This document shows, piece after piece, positions 34,280 to 43,170 of a stretch of 64,000 bases of DNA. Source of the stretch: Modestobacter italicus (GTDB lineage Bacteria > Actinomycetota > Actinomycetes > Mycobacteriales > Geodermatophilaceae); contig NC_017955.1 of NCBI RefSeq assembly GCF_000306785.1, positions 806,001 to 870,000 on the forward strand, written 5' to 3'. Below the pieces are notes generated by a model. The model was not told where the DNA came from and did no database searches. It saw only the letters and a list, made by a program, of their open reading frames with translations. Made by a program: the position numbers and the translations under genes. The number at the start of each line of letters is the position of its first letter. Positions within the stretch are counted from its first letter, which is position 1.

Positions 34280-34714
34280 GTGGCTCGGACGACGCTGGAC
34301 ACCGCGGCGCTGGCCCATGACCTGCGGCTGGCCGTCATGCGGTTCAGCCGGCGGCTGCGCAACCAGCGGGTGGACACCTCGGTGACCCTCACCCACCTGG
34401 CCGCGCTGTCCACGCTCAAGCGGCACGGCCCGATGAGCCCGGGGGAGCTGGCCACCCACGAGCGGGTCCAGCCCCCGTCGATGACCCGGGTCGTCGTGGC
34501 GCTCGAGTCCCGCGGGCTGGTCACCCGCACGCCGCACCCCACCGACGGCCGGCAGGTGGTCATCGACCTCACCCCGGCCGCGGAGGACCTGCTGACCGAG
34601 GAGGTCCGGGCCCGCGAGGCGTGGCTGTCCGGTCAGCTCCACGACCTGACCGCCGAGGAGCGCGCCGTCCTGCGCGAGGCCGCGGTGATCATGGACAAGC
34701 TCGCCAGTGGGTGA
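34280..34714 (+). CDS. MarR family transcriptional regulator
   Basis: This is a 144-residue winged-helix regulator. LTHLAALSTLKRHGPMSPGE leads into the recognition helix (PPSMTRVVVALESRG) and wing (VTRTPHPTDGRQVVIDLT), all standard for MarR. It likely represses itself and the coupled MFS exporter gene until a ligand binds. The start is GTG 34280, leaderless or with AGGTGGGG upstream; GTG 34271 is an alternative. Its stop overlaps the next start. Confidence 0.88.
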   Translation: MARTTLDTAALAHDLRLAVMRFSRRLRNQRVDTSVTLTHLAALSTLKRHGPMSPGELATHERVQPPSMTRVVVALESRGLVTRTPHPTDGRQVVIDLTPAAEDLLTEEVRAREAWLSGQLHDLTAEERAVLREAAVIMDKLASG

Positions 34715-36105
34715 CGCAGACGCCTGACTCAGGAGCACGGCGGAGGACGGCGATGTTCGCCGCCCTCCGCGTCCGCAACTTCCGGCTCTACGCCTCGGCC
34801 AACCTGGTCAGCCTGACCGGCACCTGGATGCAGCGCATCGGCCAGGACTGGCTGGTGCTGCAGCTGTCCGGCGGCAGCGGCGTCGCCCTGGGCATCACCA
34901 CCGCGCTGCAGTTCGCCCCCACCCTGCTGTTCAGCTTCTACGGCGGCGTCCTGGCCGACCGCCACTCCAAGCGCCGGGTCCTGGTCGTCACCCAGGCGGT
35001 GATGGGTGCCCTGGCACTCGGGCTCGGCCTGCTGGTGGCCACCGACGGGATCGCGCTGTGGCACGTCTACGTGCTGGCCGCAGCCCTCGGGGTGGTGTCC
35101 TCGCTGGACATGCCGGTGCGGCAGTCCTTCGTCTCGGAGATGGTCGGCCCCGACCGGCTGGCCAACGCGGTGAGCCTGAACTCCACGGTCTTCAACGGCG
35201 CCCGGCTCGTCGGGCCGGCCGTCGCGGGCTCGGTCATCGGCCTCGCCGGTGGGGACACGGCCCCGGCGTTCCTGGTCAACGCCGCCAGCTTCGCGGTGAC
35301 CATCGCGGCGCTGCTGGCCATGCGCGGCAGCGAGCTGCGGCCCAGCCCGCCGGCCTCCCGGTCCCGCGGCCAGCTGCGGGAGGCGCTGGGCTACACCCGG
35401 CGGCACCCCGACCTGGTCCTGGCCATGTCGCTGGCCTTCGTGGCCGGGACCTTCGGGTTCAACACCCAGATCACCATCGCGCTGATGGCGCGGGAGGAGT
35501 TCGGGCTCGGCGCCACCGCCTTCGGCTTCATGTCCACCGCCTACGCCGTCGGCTCGCTGTCCGGCGCGCTGCTGTCCACCCGGCGCAGCACCCGGCCGCT
35601 GCAGCGGTTCCTGGTCGTCTCCTCCGGCGCCTTCGGCGTGCTGCTGGTGATCGCGGGGCTGATGCCGACCCAGACGTCGTTCGCCGTGCTGCTGGTGCCC
35701 ACCGGGGCCGCCGCGCTGGTGTTCAGCGTCGCCTGCAACAGCTTCGTCCAGCTCGGCGTCGACCCGCAGATGCGCGGGCGGATCCTGGCGCTGTACTTCA
35801 TGTGCTTCATGGGCGGCACCCCGGTGGGCGCCCCGCTGATCGGCTGGGTCTCCGAGCACCTGGGCGCCCGGTGGGGGTTCATCGCCGGTGGCCTGGTGGT
35901 CGTCGCGGCGGCCGTCGTCGCCGGCGCGCTCCTCGCCCGGGGCCGCCGGGTGCGCCTGGAGCTGCACGTCGTCCCGCCCAGCGCGCAGCTGCACGTGGCC
36001 GCCGCACCGGCCGGCGACCCGGTGCCGAACCGGGTCGCCGCCATCGCGGAGCAGGCCGACGGCGAGGTCCCGGGAGAACAGGTCGCGCGCGATCCAGTGC
36101 GTTGA
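34711..36105 (+). CDS. MFS exporter, EntS-like
   Basis: This is a 464-residue major facilitator of the MFS_3/EntS-type exporter group. LRVRNFRLYASANLVSLTGTW (quoted core: LYASANLVSLTGTW) and QRIGQDWLVLQLSGG start the protein; GVLADRHSKRRVLV is the loop 2-3 motif; DMPVRQSFVSEMVGPD is typical. It probably exports a drug or siderophore-like compound. GTG 34711 overlaps the marR stop (GTGA); ATG 34753 with a GGAGG site is the main alternative. About 50 hydrophilic residues close the protein. Confidence 0.85.
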   Translation: MTQTPDSGARRRTAMFAALRVRNFRLYASANLVSLTGTWMQRIGQDWLVLQLSGGSGVALGITTALQFAPTLLFSFYGGVLADRHSKRRVLVVTQAVMGALALGLGLLVATDGIALWHVYVLAAALGVVSSLDMPVRQSFVSEMVGPDRLANAVSLNSTVFNGARLVGPAVAGSVIGLAGGDTAPAFLVNAASFAVTIAALLAMRGSELRPSPPASRSRGQLREALGYTRRHPDLVLAMSLAFVAGTFGFNTQITIALMAREEFGLGATAFGFMSTAYAVGSLSGALLSTRRSTRPLQRFLVVSSGAFGVLLVIAGLMPTQTSFAVLLVPTGAAALVFSVACNSFVQLGVDPQMRGRILALYFMCFMGGTPVGAPLIGWVSEHLGARWGFIAGGLVVVAAAVVAGALLARGRRVRLELHVVPPSAQLHVAAAPAGDPVPNRVAAIAEQADGEVPGEQVARDPVR

Positions 36106-36163
36106 GCGGTCGCACTGAGCGTCCACGTTGTCACCAGCCGTCCGCAGACGTAACGTCAGACAC

Positions 36164-36712
36164 GTGCCCTCAGCAGGGTCGGCCTCTGCGGACGTCGGGA
36201 CGTCGTTGTTGCGCCTCGGCGGTCTCGTCGCGCTCTTCGCCGCCACGGCCGCACTCGTCGCGCTGCTGCTGCGCTGGGTGACCGGTGAGCTGCAGCTGAA
36301 CCGGCTGGCCCGTCGTCGGCTGCGCGAGGAACCGCCGCCCGCGGTCGGTCCGGCACCCCGGCCGGCCGGGCCTGCGGACCGTCGTCCGGCGGCTGCCGGG
36401 CACCACCCGGTGGGCCGCCGGGTGCCCGGTGCGCGCCCCGCCCCGGCGCCGGCCCCGCGGCCACGTCGTCCGCTGCAACTGGTCGCCGCCGACGTGCGGC
36501 GGCTGACCCGCGAGCTGTCGATGGTGCCCGGCGGGATGCCGATGGCCCGGCGCCGCGGGCTGCTGGCCGCCTACGACGACGTGCTGATCGAGGCGGCCGA
36601 GCTGCTCGAGGTGCCGCACGAGCTGACCTCCGCCGCACCGGCCAACCGGGAGCTGGAGCGGCTGCGGCTCATCGCCTCGCTGGAGGCCGCCGGGCTGGTG
36701 GTGGCCGGCTGA
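36164..36712 (+). CDS. Hypothetical protein with N-terminal membrane helix
   Basis: This is a 182-residue protein: one membrane helix (LVALFAATAALVALLLRW), a long Pro/Arg-rich linker, and a C-terminal helical domain (LLAAYDDVLIEAAELLEVP). I recognise no named family. The GTG at 36164 sits 7 nt after TAACGT (36151-36156), a leaderless arrangement. The downstream 2H phosphodiesterase frame overlaps its stop codon. Confidence 0.65.
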   Translation: MPSAGSASADVGTSLLRLGGLVALFAATAALVALLLRWVTGELQLNRLARRRLREEPPPAVGPAPRPAGPADRRPAAAGHHPVGRRVPGARPAPAPAPRPRRPLQLVAADVRRLTRELSMVPGGMPMARRRGLLAAYDDVLIEAAELLEVPHELTSAAPANRELERLRLIASLEAAGLVVAG

Positions 36713-37274
36713 CCGAGTCGGCCGGCCGGCTCTTCCTCGCCGTCGACCCGTCGCCCGCCGCGGTGGCCGACCTCGACCGCGCCCTGCAGCCGCTGCGCGC
36801 CGCCCCGGGCGCACCGCGGTGGACCCCGCCGTCGCGCTGGCACCTCACGCTGCTGTTCCTGGGCGACGTCCCGGCGCACCTGCTGGGTCCGCTGACCACC
36901 GCGGTCGCCTCGGCGGTGGCGGGCACACCGCCGCTGGTGCTGCAGCTGGCCGGTGCGGGCCGGTTCGGCTCGTCCCGCCGGCCGGCGGTCTGCTGGGCGG
37001 GCCTCACCGGGGACGTCGCCGGGCTCACCGGGCTGGCCGGCCGGCTGACCGCGGCGGCCGGGCGCTCGGGCTGCCGGTGGAGGACCGGCCGTTCCGGGCG
37101 CACCTGACCCTGGGGCGCTGGCGGCCCGGCCGGCCGGCGGACCCCACCCTGCCCGACCGGCTGGCCGGCTACGCCGGGCCGGTGTGGCCGGTGCCGGAGG
37201 TGGTGCTGTGGCGCAGCCACCTCGGCCCCGACCCGAGCTACGAGCGCGTCGCCGCCTGGCCGATCGCGCCCTGA
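36709..37274 (+). pseudogene. thpR: RNA 2',3'-cyclic phosphodiesterase (ThpR-like), frameshifted
   Basis: The two HxT motifs of a 2H phosphodiesterase are present but in different frames: WHLTLLFLG in the first frame (to the stop at 37107) and AHLTLGRW in a second frame (to 37274). The frames join near 37051-37066 in a run of G and C, where one base seems to be missing; with it the protein would read ...TAAAGRALGLPVEDRPF. The probable start is CTG 36709, overlapping the upstream TGA. It could be a true pseudogene, a sequencing error, or, less likely, a programmed shift. The intact family is about 185 residues. Confidence 0.8.
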
Positions 37275-37281
37275 CGGCCGG

Positions 37282-38250
37282 TCACCAGGCGTACTGCATC
37301 GGCGCGGGCCGCTTCCCCGGGAACACCTCGTCGAGGGCGGCCAGCTGCTCACCGGTCAGCGTCACGCCGACGGCCGCCAGGGAGCCCTCGAACTGCTCCA
37401 CCGTCCGCGGGCCGATGATCGGCGCGGTCACCCCGGGCCGGCCCAGCAGCCAGGCGATGCCGACGTCGGCCGGCGCCAGCCCCCACCCCGCGCACAGGTC
37501 CTCGTAGCGCTGCAGCTGCGGGCGCACCTCCTCCAGCCGCTGCTGGGTGCGGGCGTCGCTGCGCCGGGCGCCGTCGCCCTTCGCCAGCGCGCCCGCCAGC
37601 AGCCCGCCCTGCAGCGGGCTCCACGGGATGATCCCGATGCCGTAGTGCTGTGCGGCGGGGATGACCTCCTGCTCGATGTCGCGGACCAGCAGGTTGTAGA
37701 CGGACTGCTCGCTGACCAGGCCGGTGAAGTGCCGGGCCCGGGCCGCCTCGGTGCCGGCGGCCAGCTGCCAGCCGGCGTGGTTGGAGGAGCCGACGTAGAG
37801 CACCTTGCCCTGGGCGACCAGCGTCTCGCAGGCCTGCCAGATCTCGTCCCACGGCGTCTCGAGGTCGACGTGGTGGAACTGGTAGAGGTCGATCCAGTCG
37901 GTCTGCAGCCGGCCCAGCGAGGCGTCGCAGGCCCGGACGATGTTGCGGGCGGACAGGAACGTGTCGTTCGGCCAGTCGGACATGCCGCCGTAGACCTTGG
38001 TCGCCAGCACGGTGCGGTCCCGGCGGCCGCCGCCCTGGGCGAACCAGCTGCCGAGCACCTCCTCGGTGCGGCCCTTGCCGGCGTCGAAGCCGTAGACGTT
38101 GGCGGTGTCGAAGAAGTTGACGCCCTCGGTGTGCGCCCGGTCCATGATCGCGTGGCTGTCCTCCTCGGCGGTCTTCCAGCCGAAGTTCATCGTGCCCAGG
38201 CACAGCCGGGAGACGGAGAGGCCGCTGCGGCCGAGGTGGGTCTGGTCCAT
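37282..38250 (-). CDS. Aldo/keto reductase
   Basis: This is a 322-residue NADPH-dependent aldo/keto reductase. The catalytic tetrad can be read as Asp (FFDTANVYG), Tyr (in VYG), Lys (LATKVYG) and His (YQFHHVD). SVYNLLVRDIEQEVIPA and IPWSPLQGGLLAG are the usual strands near the cofactor. It reduces carbonyl compounds; the substrate cannot be assigned. The ATG at 38250 follows a CAGGGT hexamer by 7 nt. It is divergent from the thioesterase gene with only 27 bp between starts. Confidence 0.88.
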   Translation of the reverse strand: MDQTHLGRSGLSVSRLCLGTMNFGWKTAEEDSHAIMDRAHTEGVNFFDTANVYGFDAGKGRTEEVLGSWFAQGGGRRDRTVLATKVYGGMSDWPNDTFLSARNIVRACDASLGRLQTDWIDLYQFHHVDLETPWDEIWQACETLVAQGKVLYVGSSNHAGWQLAAGTEAARARHFTGLVSEQSVYNLLVRDIEQEVIPAAQHYGIGIIPWSPLQGGLLAGALAKGDGARRSDARTQQRLEEVRPQLQRYEDLCAGWGLAPADVGIAWLLGRPGVTAPIIGPRTVEQFEGSLAAVGVTLTGEQLAALDEVFPGKRPAPMQYAW

Positions 38251-38277
38251 GCGCCCGACCCTGGCACCCTGTCCGTC

Positions 38278-39102
38278 GTGCCGCAGACCGACCTCCCCGC
38301 CTTCGACCGCGCCACCGCCGTCACCCGGACCGAGGCCGGTGGGCTGGTCGCCGAGCTCGACCCGGGCTGGGACGTCGGCGGCGGCATCCTCAACGGCGGC
38401 TACCTGCTCTCCGTGGTCGGCCGCGCCGCGCTGCTGGAGAGCCCGCACCCGCACCCGGTGGCGGTGTCGGCCAGCTACCTCCGCGCCCCGGCCGCCGGTC
38501 CGGCCACGCTGACCGTCGTCCCCGGTGCGGCCGGCCGCACCCTCGCGCACTCGCTGGTCACCCTCGCCGACGCCGCTGGGCCGGCCCTGACCGTCACCGT
38601 GACGACGGCGACGCTGGGCACCGACGCCCCGCAGTGGTCCGAGCCCACCCCGGACGCCCCGCCGGTCGAGGAGTGCGTGTCGATCGCCGAGCACCGCGAC
38701 CTCGCCCCGCCCGGCGTGCCGGTGCCCGGGCTGTCGCTGCGGGTGGACACCCGGCTGGACCCCGCCACCGCCGGCTGGGCGTTCGGCCGGCCCTCCCGGG
38801 AGCCGCGGCTGCGAGCGTGGATGCGCTTCACCGACGGCCGGGAGCCCGACCCGCTGGCGCTGCTGACCTTCGCCGACGCGCTCCCGCCGACCAGCTTCGC
38901 GCTCGGCGACCTGGGCTGGGCGCCCACCGTGCAGCTGCAGGTGCTGGTCCGGGCGCTGCCCGCGCCGGGCTGGTGCCTGGTGGAGGCCCGGTCCAGCGAG
39001 ATCGCCGGCGGCTGGCTGGACGAGGACTACCGGATCTGGGACTCCACCGGCCGGCTGGTCGCGCAGAGCCGGCAGCTCGCCCGCTCGCCCCGCCGCCGCT
39101 GA
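38278..39102 (+). CDS. TesB-like acyl-CoA thioesterase family protein
   Basis: This is a 274-residue protein with a double hotdog pattern. WDVGGGILNGGYLLSVVGRA in the first half and a second repeat near WMRFTDGREPDPLALLTFADALPP resemble the actinobacterial TesB-like thioesterase/acyl-CoA binding family. It probably hydrolyses acyl-CoA. The start is GTG 38278; CACCCT lies 7 nt before. It converges with the phosphoribosyltransferase gene, 7 bp apart. Confidence 0.75.
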   Translation: MPQTDLPAFDRATAVTRTEAGGLVAELDPGWDVGGGILNGGYLLSVVGRAALLESPHPHPVAVSASYLRAPAAGPATLTVVPGAAGRTLAHSLVTLADAAGPALTVTVTTATLGTDAPQWSEPTPDAPPVEECVSIAEHRDLAPPGVPVPGLSLRVDTRLDPATAGWAFGRPSREPRLRAWMRFTDGREPDPLALLTFADALPPTSFALGDLGWAPTVQLQVLVRALPAPGWCLVEARSSEIAGGWLDEDYRIWDSTGRLVAQSRQLARSPRRR

Positions 39103-39109
39103 CCGCGGG

Positions 39110-39754
39110 TCAGGCCCACCGGGCCAGCGCGGCGCGGACGACGTCGTCGTGCAGCTGGGTGAAGTCGGCGTAGTCGACGCTGACCGCGCGCATCGGGGTG
39201 CGCTGCAGCAGCACGACACCGCCGTCGACCAGCGACCGCACCCGCTGCCAGGCGGTCGCGTCGGCCACCGGCACGGCCAGGCCCAACCAGTCCGGGACCT
39301 CGGTGCGCAGCTCGGCGACCGCCACCTCGACCGTCGAACCGGTGGCCAGCCCGTCGTCGACCAGCAGCACCGCGCCGTCCGGGGGCGTGACCGGTTCGGG
39401 CAGCGCAGCCGCCCGCTCCCCGAGCCGGCGGCGGGCGTCGGCGGTGAGCTCGGCGTACCGGTCGTCGTCGACCCCGGCGAGCCGGCACGCCGCCGCGCTG
39501 CGCACGGCGGCGTGCTCGGTCACCGCCCCGAGCGCCAGCTCCGGGAAGTCCGGGGAGAGCACCTTGGTGACCACGACGAGGTCCAGCCGCGCCGTCCGGC
39601 CCAGGGCGCGCAGGCCCTCCACCAGGGCGGCGCCGACCAGGACGCCGCCGCGGGGGAGGCCGACCACGGTGACCGGCCACCCGGCCGGGAGCACCGCCGC
39701 GGTGGGCCCGACCAGCCGGTGTCCTGCGTCGCTGCGGTCGCGGAACGAGGCCAC
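39110..39754 (-). CDS. Phosphoribosyltransferase
   Basis: This is a 214-residue type I phosphoribosyltransferase. VVGLPRGGVLVGAALVEGL is the loop that precedes the active site and VLLVDDGLATGSTVEVA is the PRPP-binding motif. It is of the predicted kind often annotated only as phosphoribosyltransferase, with a 'DRxxAG' type start (RDRSDAGHRL) typical of that subgroup. The base accepted is unknown. The GTG at 39754 follows GGAGG. Confidence 0.82.
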   Translation of the reverse strand: MASFRDRSDAGHRLVGPTAAVLPAGWPVTVVGLPRGGVLVGAALVEGLRALGRTARLDLVVVTKVLSPDFPELALGAVTEHAAVRSAAACRLAGVDDDRYAELTADARRRLGERAAALPEPVTPPDGAVLLVDDGLATGSTVEVAVAELRTEVPDWLGLAVPVADATAWQRVRSLVDGGVVLLQRTPMRAVSVDYADFTQLHDDVVRAALARWA

Positions 39755-39810
39755 CCGGTCAGCCTCCCAGCACCCCGCCGTCCGTGGTCCCTCCCGCTGC
39801 GGGCCACGTC

Positions 39811-39834
39811 CCACCAGAGGCGTGCTCTTGGTGG
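39811..39834. terminator. Terminator of the ABC operon
   Basis: CCACCAGAG (39811-39819) pairs with CTCTTGGTGG (39825-39834), with one bulge, just after the stop of the FtsX-type permease gene. Confidence 0.5.
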
Positions 39835-39841
39835 TCCTCCG

Positions 39842-42487
39842 TCAGGCGTCCTGGCGGAGGACCGTTGCGGGGTCGGCCCGGTCGGCGGCGCGCTGGGCGT
39901 AGAGCGCGGCCAGCGCGGCGACCACGACCACCACGACCGCACTGGCGGCCAGCGCCGTCCAGGGCACGTCCAGCAGCGGGGTGGGCGGCCGCACCAGGTC
40001 GACGTCCAGCCGGCGGTAGACCAGCGCCACCGCGCCGCCGGCCAGCACGCCGCCGATCAGCAGCCCGACGACGGCCACCCCGCCCAGCTCGACCAGCAGC
40101 GAGCGCAGGTGGGCCCCGCGGCTCAGCCCCAGCCGGCGGGCCATCACGTAGCCCGACACCCGGCTGCGGGAGCGCGCCTCCAGGTACAGCAGCAGCCCAC
40201 CGACGGCGATGACGCCGACGAAGACGGCGAGCGCCGACAGGTAGCCGAAGGTCCAGGTGATGCCGAGGAAGTTCGCGCTCTGCAGCACCCCGGCCGGCTC
40301 GAGGGCGCGGAAGCCGACCCCGCCGGCCGCGCTGAGCGCCTCGACCGCCGGGCCGAGCTGCCCGTTGGTCCAGATCTCGGCGGCGCGGGAGGCGCCGGCG
40401 GTGCGCTCGATCTCCGGCAGCCGGTCGGCGGCCACCAGGACCACCGGCCCGTCCAGCCGACGGCCGGGCAGCACCCGGGCCGTGGCGACGACCTCGGCGG
40501 GCACCGCGACGCTGCCCAGCTGCAGCTGCGGGTCCCCGGTCGGCAGCCCGGCGGCCACCACCGGCAGCCGGCCGTCGACCTCCGGCCCGGTCAGCGCGGC
40601 CATCAGCTCGGGCAGCGGCTCGTCGGCGAAGGAGGCGTCCCAGAACGCGGTGCCGGCGAAGTCGGCGGGGTCGACGGCGAGCACCGCGACGTCCTGCCGG
40701 CCGGCGCTGTCGCCCTGCCCGTCGGGCGCGGTCGCGCTGCCCTCGTACCGGACGACGAAGGTGCCGACCTCGTCGATCGCGGCGGTGGGCGCGAACCGGG
40801 ACAGCGTCTGCACCGCCCGGGTGGCGCCGATCTGCACGCCGACCTTGGCGTCCAGCGTCTTCTGCGCGCTCGCGGTGAGCGTCGCGGTGTAGCCCAGCAC
40901 CGCGACCGGCAGGGTGACCGCGACGAGCAGGGTCGCGGTGGCCAGCCGGGCGGCGGCCAGCCGGTTCACCGCCAGGAAGACGGCGGGGGAGCGGTGCCCG
41001 GCCCAGCGCCGCAGCCGGGGCAGCAGCGCGGTGAGCAGCCGGCCGAGCAGCACCGCGGCGCCGGCGGTGGCCAGCAGCGGGAAGGCGACCAGCAGCCCGT
41101 TGACCTGCGCGACGCCCCCGGTGCTGACCACCGCGTCGCGGGTCTGCAGCAGCAGCCAGCACCACCCGGCACCCAGCAGCAGCACCAGCTCCCACGGGAC
41201 CCGGGAGGGCCACCGCGGGGCGGCGCCGAGCGGGCGCTCGGCCGTCCCGCGGGCGCGCAGGCCGGCCACGGCCGCGGCGGCCCCCAGCCCGACCACGAAG
41301 GCGGCGACGGCGGCGGCCACCGCGGCGGAGGTGGCCGAGGGGTCCAGGTCGTCGGCCGGACCGAGCCCGCTGGTGAGCAGCCGGGCGGCGGCCCAGCCGA
41401 CCGCGGCGCCGGCGAGCGCGGGCAGCCCCAGCTCCAGCGCCGCCTTGCCGGCCAGCGGCACCGGCCCGACCCCGCGGGCGGCCAGCAGCCGCACCTCGGT
41501 GGCCCGCCGGTCGGCCCAGAAGCTGCCGGCCGCGGCCACCAGGACCAGCGCGAGCAGCGCCCCGGCGACGGCGACCGGCACGACCGGCCCGCGCAGCCCG
41601 GACTCGACCAGCTCGGCCCGGTCGACCGCGTCGGCGAGCCGGGAGTTGACCAGCCCGGCATCGCCGGGTGCGCCGAGCAGGGCGGACGCCCGCCGCTGCG
41701 CCCGGTCCTGGGCGGCCAGCAGCTCCCGGGCGTCGCTGACCGACAGTCCGGCGGCGTCCACCGGCACCTGGGCGAGCTGCTGCACCCCCCGGTAGCCGGC
41801 CGAGACCGCGGCGAAGGTGTCCGGGTCGGTGGCCAGCGCGAACGCCGGGGGAGCGGTGTTGGCGTTGATGTCGTTGGCGTAGAGGATGCGGTAGTCGCAC
41901 CAGTAGGCGCCGGCGTCGACGCTGAACAGGTCGCGGTAGAGCCCGACCACCGTCACGGGGGCGTCCGCCACGGTGATCCGGTCGCCGAGGCCGATGCCCG
42001 CCGTCCGCGCGTACGACTCGGGCAGCCACAGCCCGTCCCCGGGCTGCGAGCCCACCACCTCGACGTGGGCGAGCGCGTCGGGGCGGTAGTAGACGGCGAC
42101 CGGCAGCGAGGCCGGCTCGCCGGTGGCGGTCCGGACCAGGCCGCCCTCGGCGGACCGCTCCCGGCCCACCAGCGCCGCGGTCGCGAGCACCGGCTCGCTG
42201 GTCCGCCCCTGCTCCGCCCAGACGGTGGCGAGCGCGGCGTCGGCGGCCGGGTCCGCACGTCCGGCGTCGAACCCGGTCTGCGCCCAGCCGGCCTCGGCGC
42301 ACTGGTCGGCGAGCTGCTGCTGCAGCGCGGCCGAACGGGCGGAGGAGAGGAACAGCGGCGCGGAGGCGACCGCGCAGGCCAGGATCGCGCTGGTCACCAG
42401 CACCGCGAGGACGGCGGCCGGCTGGCGCAGCCCGAGCAGCGGCGCCCGGGTCCACGGGGCCAGCCGCCACAGCGGCGGCCGGCTCAT
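39842..42487 (-). CDS. FtsX-like ABC transporter permease
   Basis: This is an 881-residue membrane protein with two FtsX-type halves. An N-terminal helix (AVLAVLVTSAILACAVASAP) is followed by a large extracytoplasmic domain, then groups of helices near residues 460-600 and three near the C-terminus. It forms the membrane part of a MacB/LolCDE-like system that moves lipids, peptides or drugs, or acts mechanically. The ATG at 42487 overlaps the stop of the preceding ATPase gene. Two ATPase genes lie directly upstream. Confidence 0.85.
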   Translation of the reverse strand: MSRPPLWRLAPWTRAPLLGLRQPAAVLAVLVTSAILACAVASAPLFLSSARSAALQQQLADQCAEAGWAQTGFDAGRADPAADAALATVWAEQGRTSEPVLATAALVGRERSAEGGLVRTATGEPASLPVAVYYRPDALAHVEVVGSQPGDGLWLPESYARTAGIGLGDRITVADAPVTVVGLYRDLFSVDAGAYWCDYRILYANDINANTAPPAFALATDPDTFAAVSAGYRGVQQLAQVPVDAAGLSVSDARELLAAQDRAQRRASALLGAPGDAGLVNSRLADAVDRAELVESGLRGPVVPVAVAGALLALVLVAAAGSFWADRRATEVRLLAARGVGPVPLAGKAALELGLPALAGAAVGWAAARLLTSGLGPADDLDPSATSAAVAAAVAAFVVGLGAAAAVAGLRARGTAERPLGAAPRWPSRVPWELVLLLGAGWCWLLLQTRDAVVSTGGVAQVNGLLVAFPLLATAGAAVLLGRLLTALLPRLRRWAGHRSPAVFLAVNRLAAARLATATLLVAVTLPVAVLGYTATLTASAQKTLDAKVGVQIGATRAVQTLSRFAPTAAIDEVGTFVVRYEGSATAPDGQGDSAGRQDVAVLAVDPADFAGTAFWDASFADEPLPELMAALTGPEVDGRLPVVAAGLPTGDPQLQLGSVAVPAEVVATARVLPGRRLDGPVVLVAADRLPEIERTAGASRAAEIWTNGQLGPAVEALSAAGGVGFRALEPAGVLQSANFLGITWTFGYLSALAVFVGVIAVGGLLLYLEARSRSRVSGYVMARRLGLSRGAHLRSLLVELGGVAVVGLLIGGVLAGGAVALVYRRLDVDLVRPPTPLLDVPWTALAASAVVVVVVAALAALYAQRAADRADPATVLRQDA

Positions 42488-43170
42488 GACGGCGCTCCCT
42501 CGGTGACCACGCCGTCGCGCATCGACAGCACCCGGTCGGCGCGGGCCCAGGCGAGCTCGTCGTGCGTGGCGATCAGCACCGCGGCCCCGCCCCGCGCGGC
42601 CTCGACGACCGCGTCGAGCAGCCCGTCGGCGTGCCCGCGGTCCTGGTGCGCGGTCGGCTCGTCGGCCAGCAGCACCGCCGGGCGCAGCAGCAGCGCCCGG
42701 GCGACGACGGCCCGCTGCTGCTCGCCGAGCGAGGCCTGGGAGGGATACCGGTCGGCGAGGTGCGCGAGGCCGAAGTCGGTCAGCAGCGCCCGGGCGCGGG
42801 GTCCCTCGGTGCCGGCCGTGCCGCGCAGCCGGGCGGGCAGCAGCACGTTGTCGGCGAGGCTCAGGTCGCCCACCAGGCCCAGCGCCTGGGGCACGAGCGC
42901 GAGGTCGCGCCAGCCGAAGGTCTCCGGACGGCGGTCGCCCAGCGGCCCGAGGTAGCGGAGCTCGCCCTCGTCGGCGGTCTCCCAGCCGCACAGCAGCGCC
43001 AGCAGGGTGCTCTTGCCCGAGCCGGACGGGCCGACGAGCGCCACGAACTCCCCGGCGTCCACCCGCAGGTCCACCCCGGCGAGGGCGGAGACGGTCTCCA
43101 CCCCGCGGCGGTAGCGCTTGACCAGCCCGCGGCCGACCAGCCCGCCGGTCGGCTGCACCCGCCCGGTCAC
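42484..43170 (-). CDS. ABC transporter ATP-binding protein (MacB/LolD-like)
   Basis: This is a 228-residue ATPase. Walker A is GPSGSGKSTLL, Walker B is AVLLADEPTAH, and the H-loop is IATHDELAWA. The signature is ASLGEQQR, with Leu-Gly where most have Ser-Gly-Gly, so it may work paired with the second ATPase. GTG 43170 overlaps the stop of that gene, and its own stop overlaps the permease start. Confidence 0.88.
   Translation of the reverse strand: MTGRVQPTGGLVGRGLVKRYRRGVETVSALAGVDLRVDAGEFVALVGPSGSGKSTLLALLCGWETADEGELRYLGPLGDRRPETFGWRDLALVPQALGLVGDLSLADNVLLPARLRGTAGTEGPRARALLTDFGLAHLADRYPSQASLGEQQRAVVARALLLRPAVLLADEPTAHQDRGHADGLLDAVVEAARGGAAVLIATHDELAWARADRVLSMRDGVVTEGAPS

Noticed and set aside
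39149..42955. Long open frame on the + strand opposite the ABC operon
   Set aside because: The product is composed of Gln/Arg/Gly/Pro repeats, an antisense shadow of the FtsX permease and ATPase genes.
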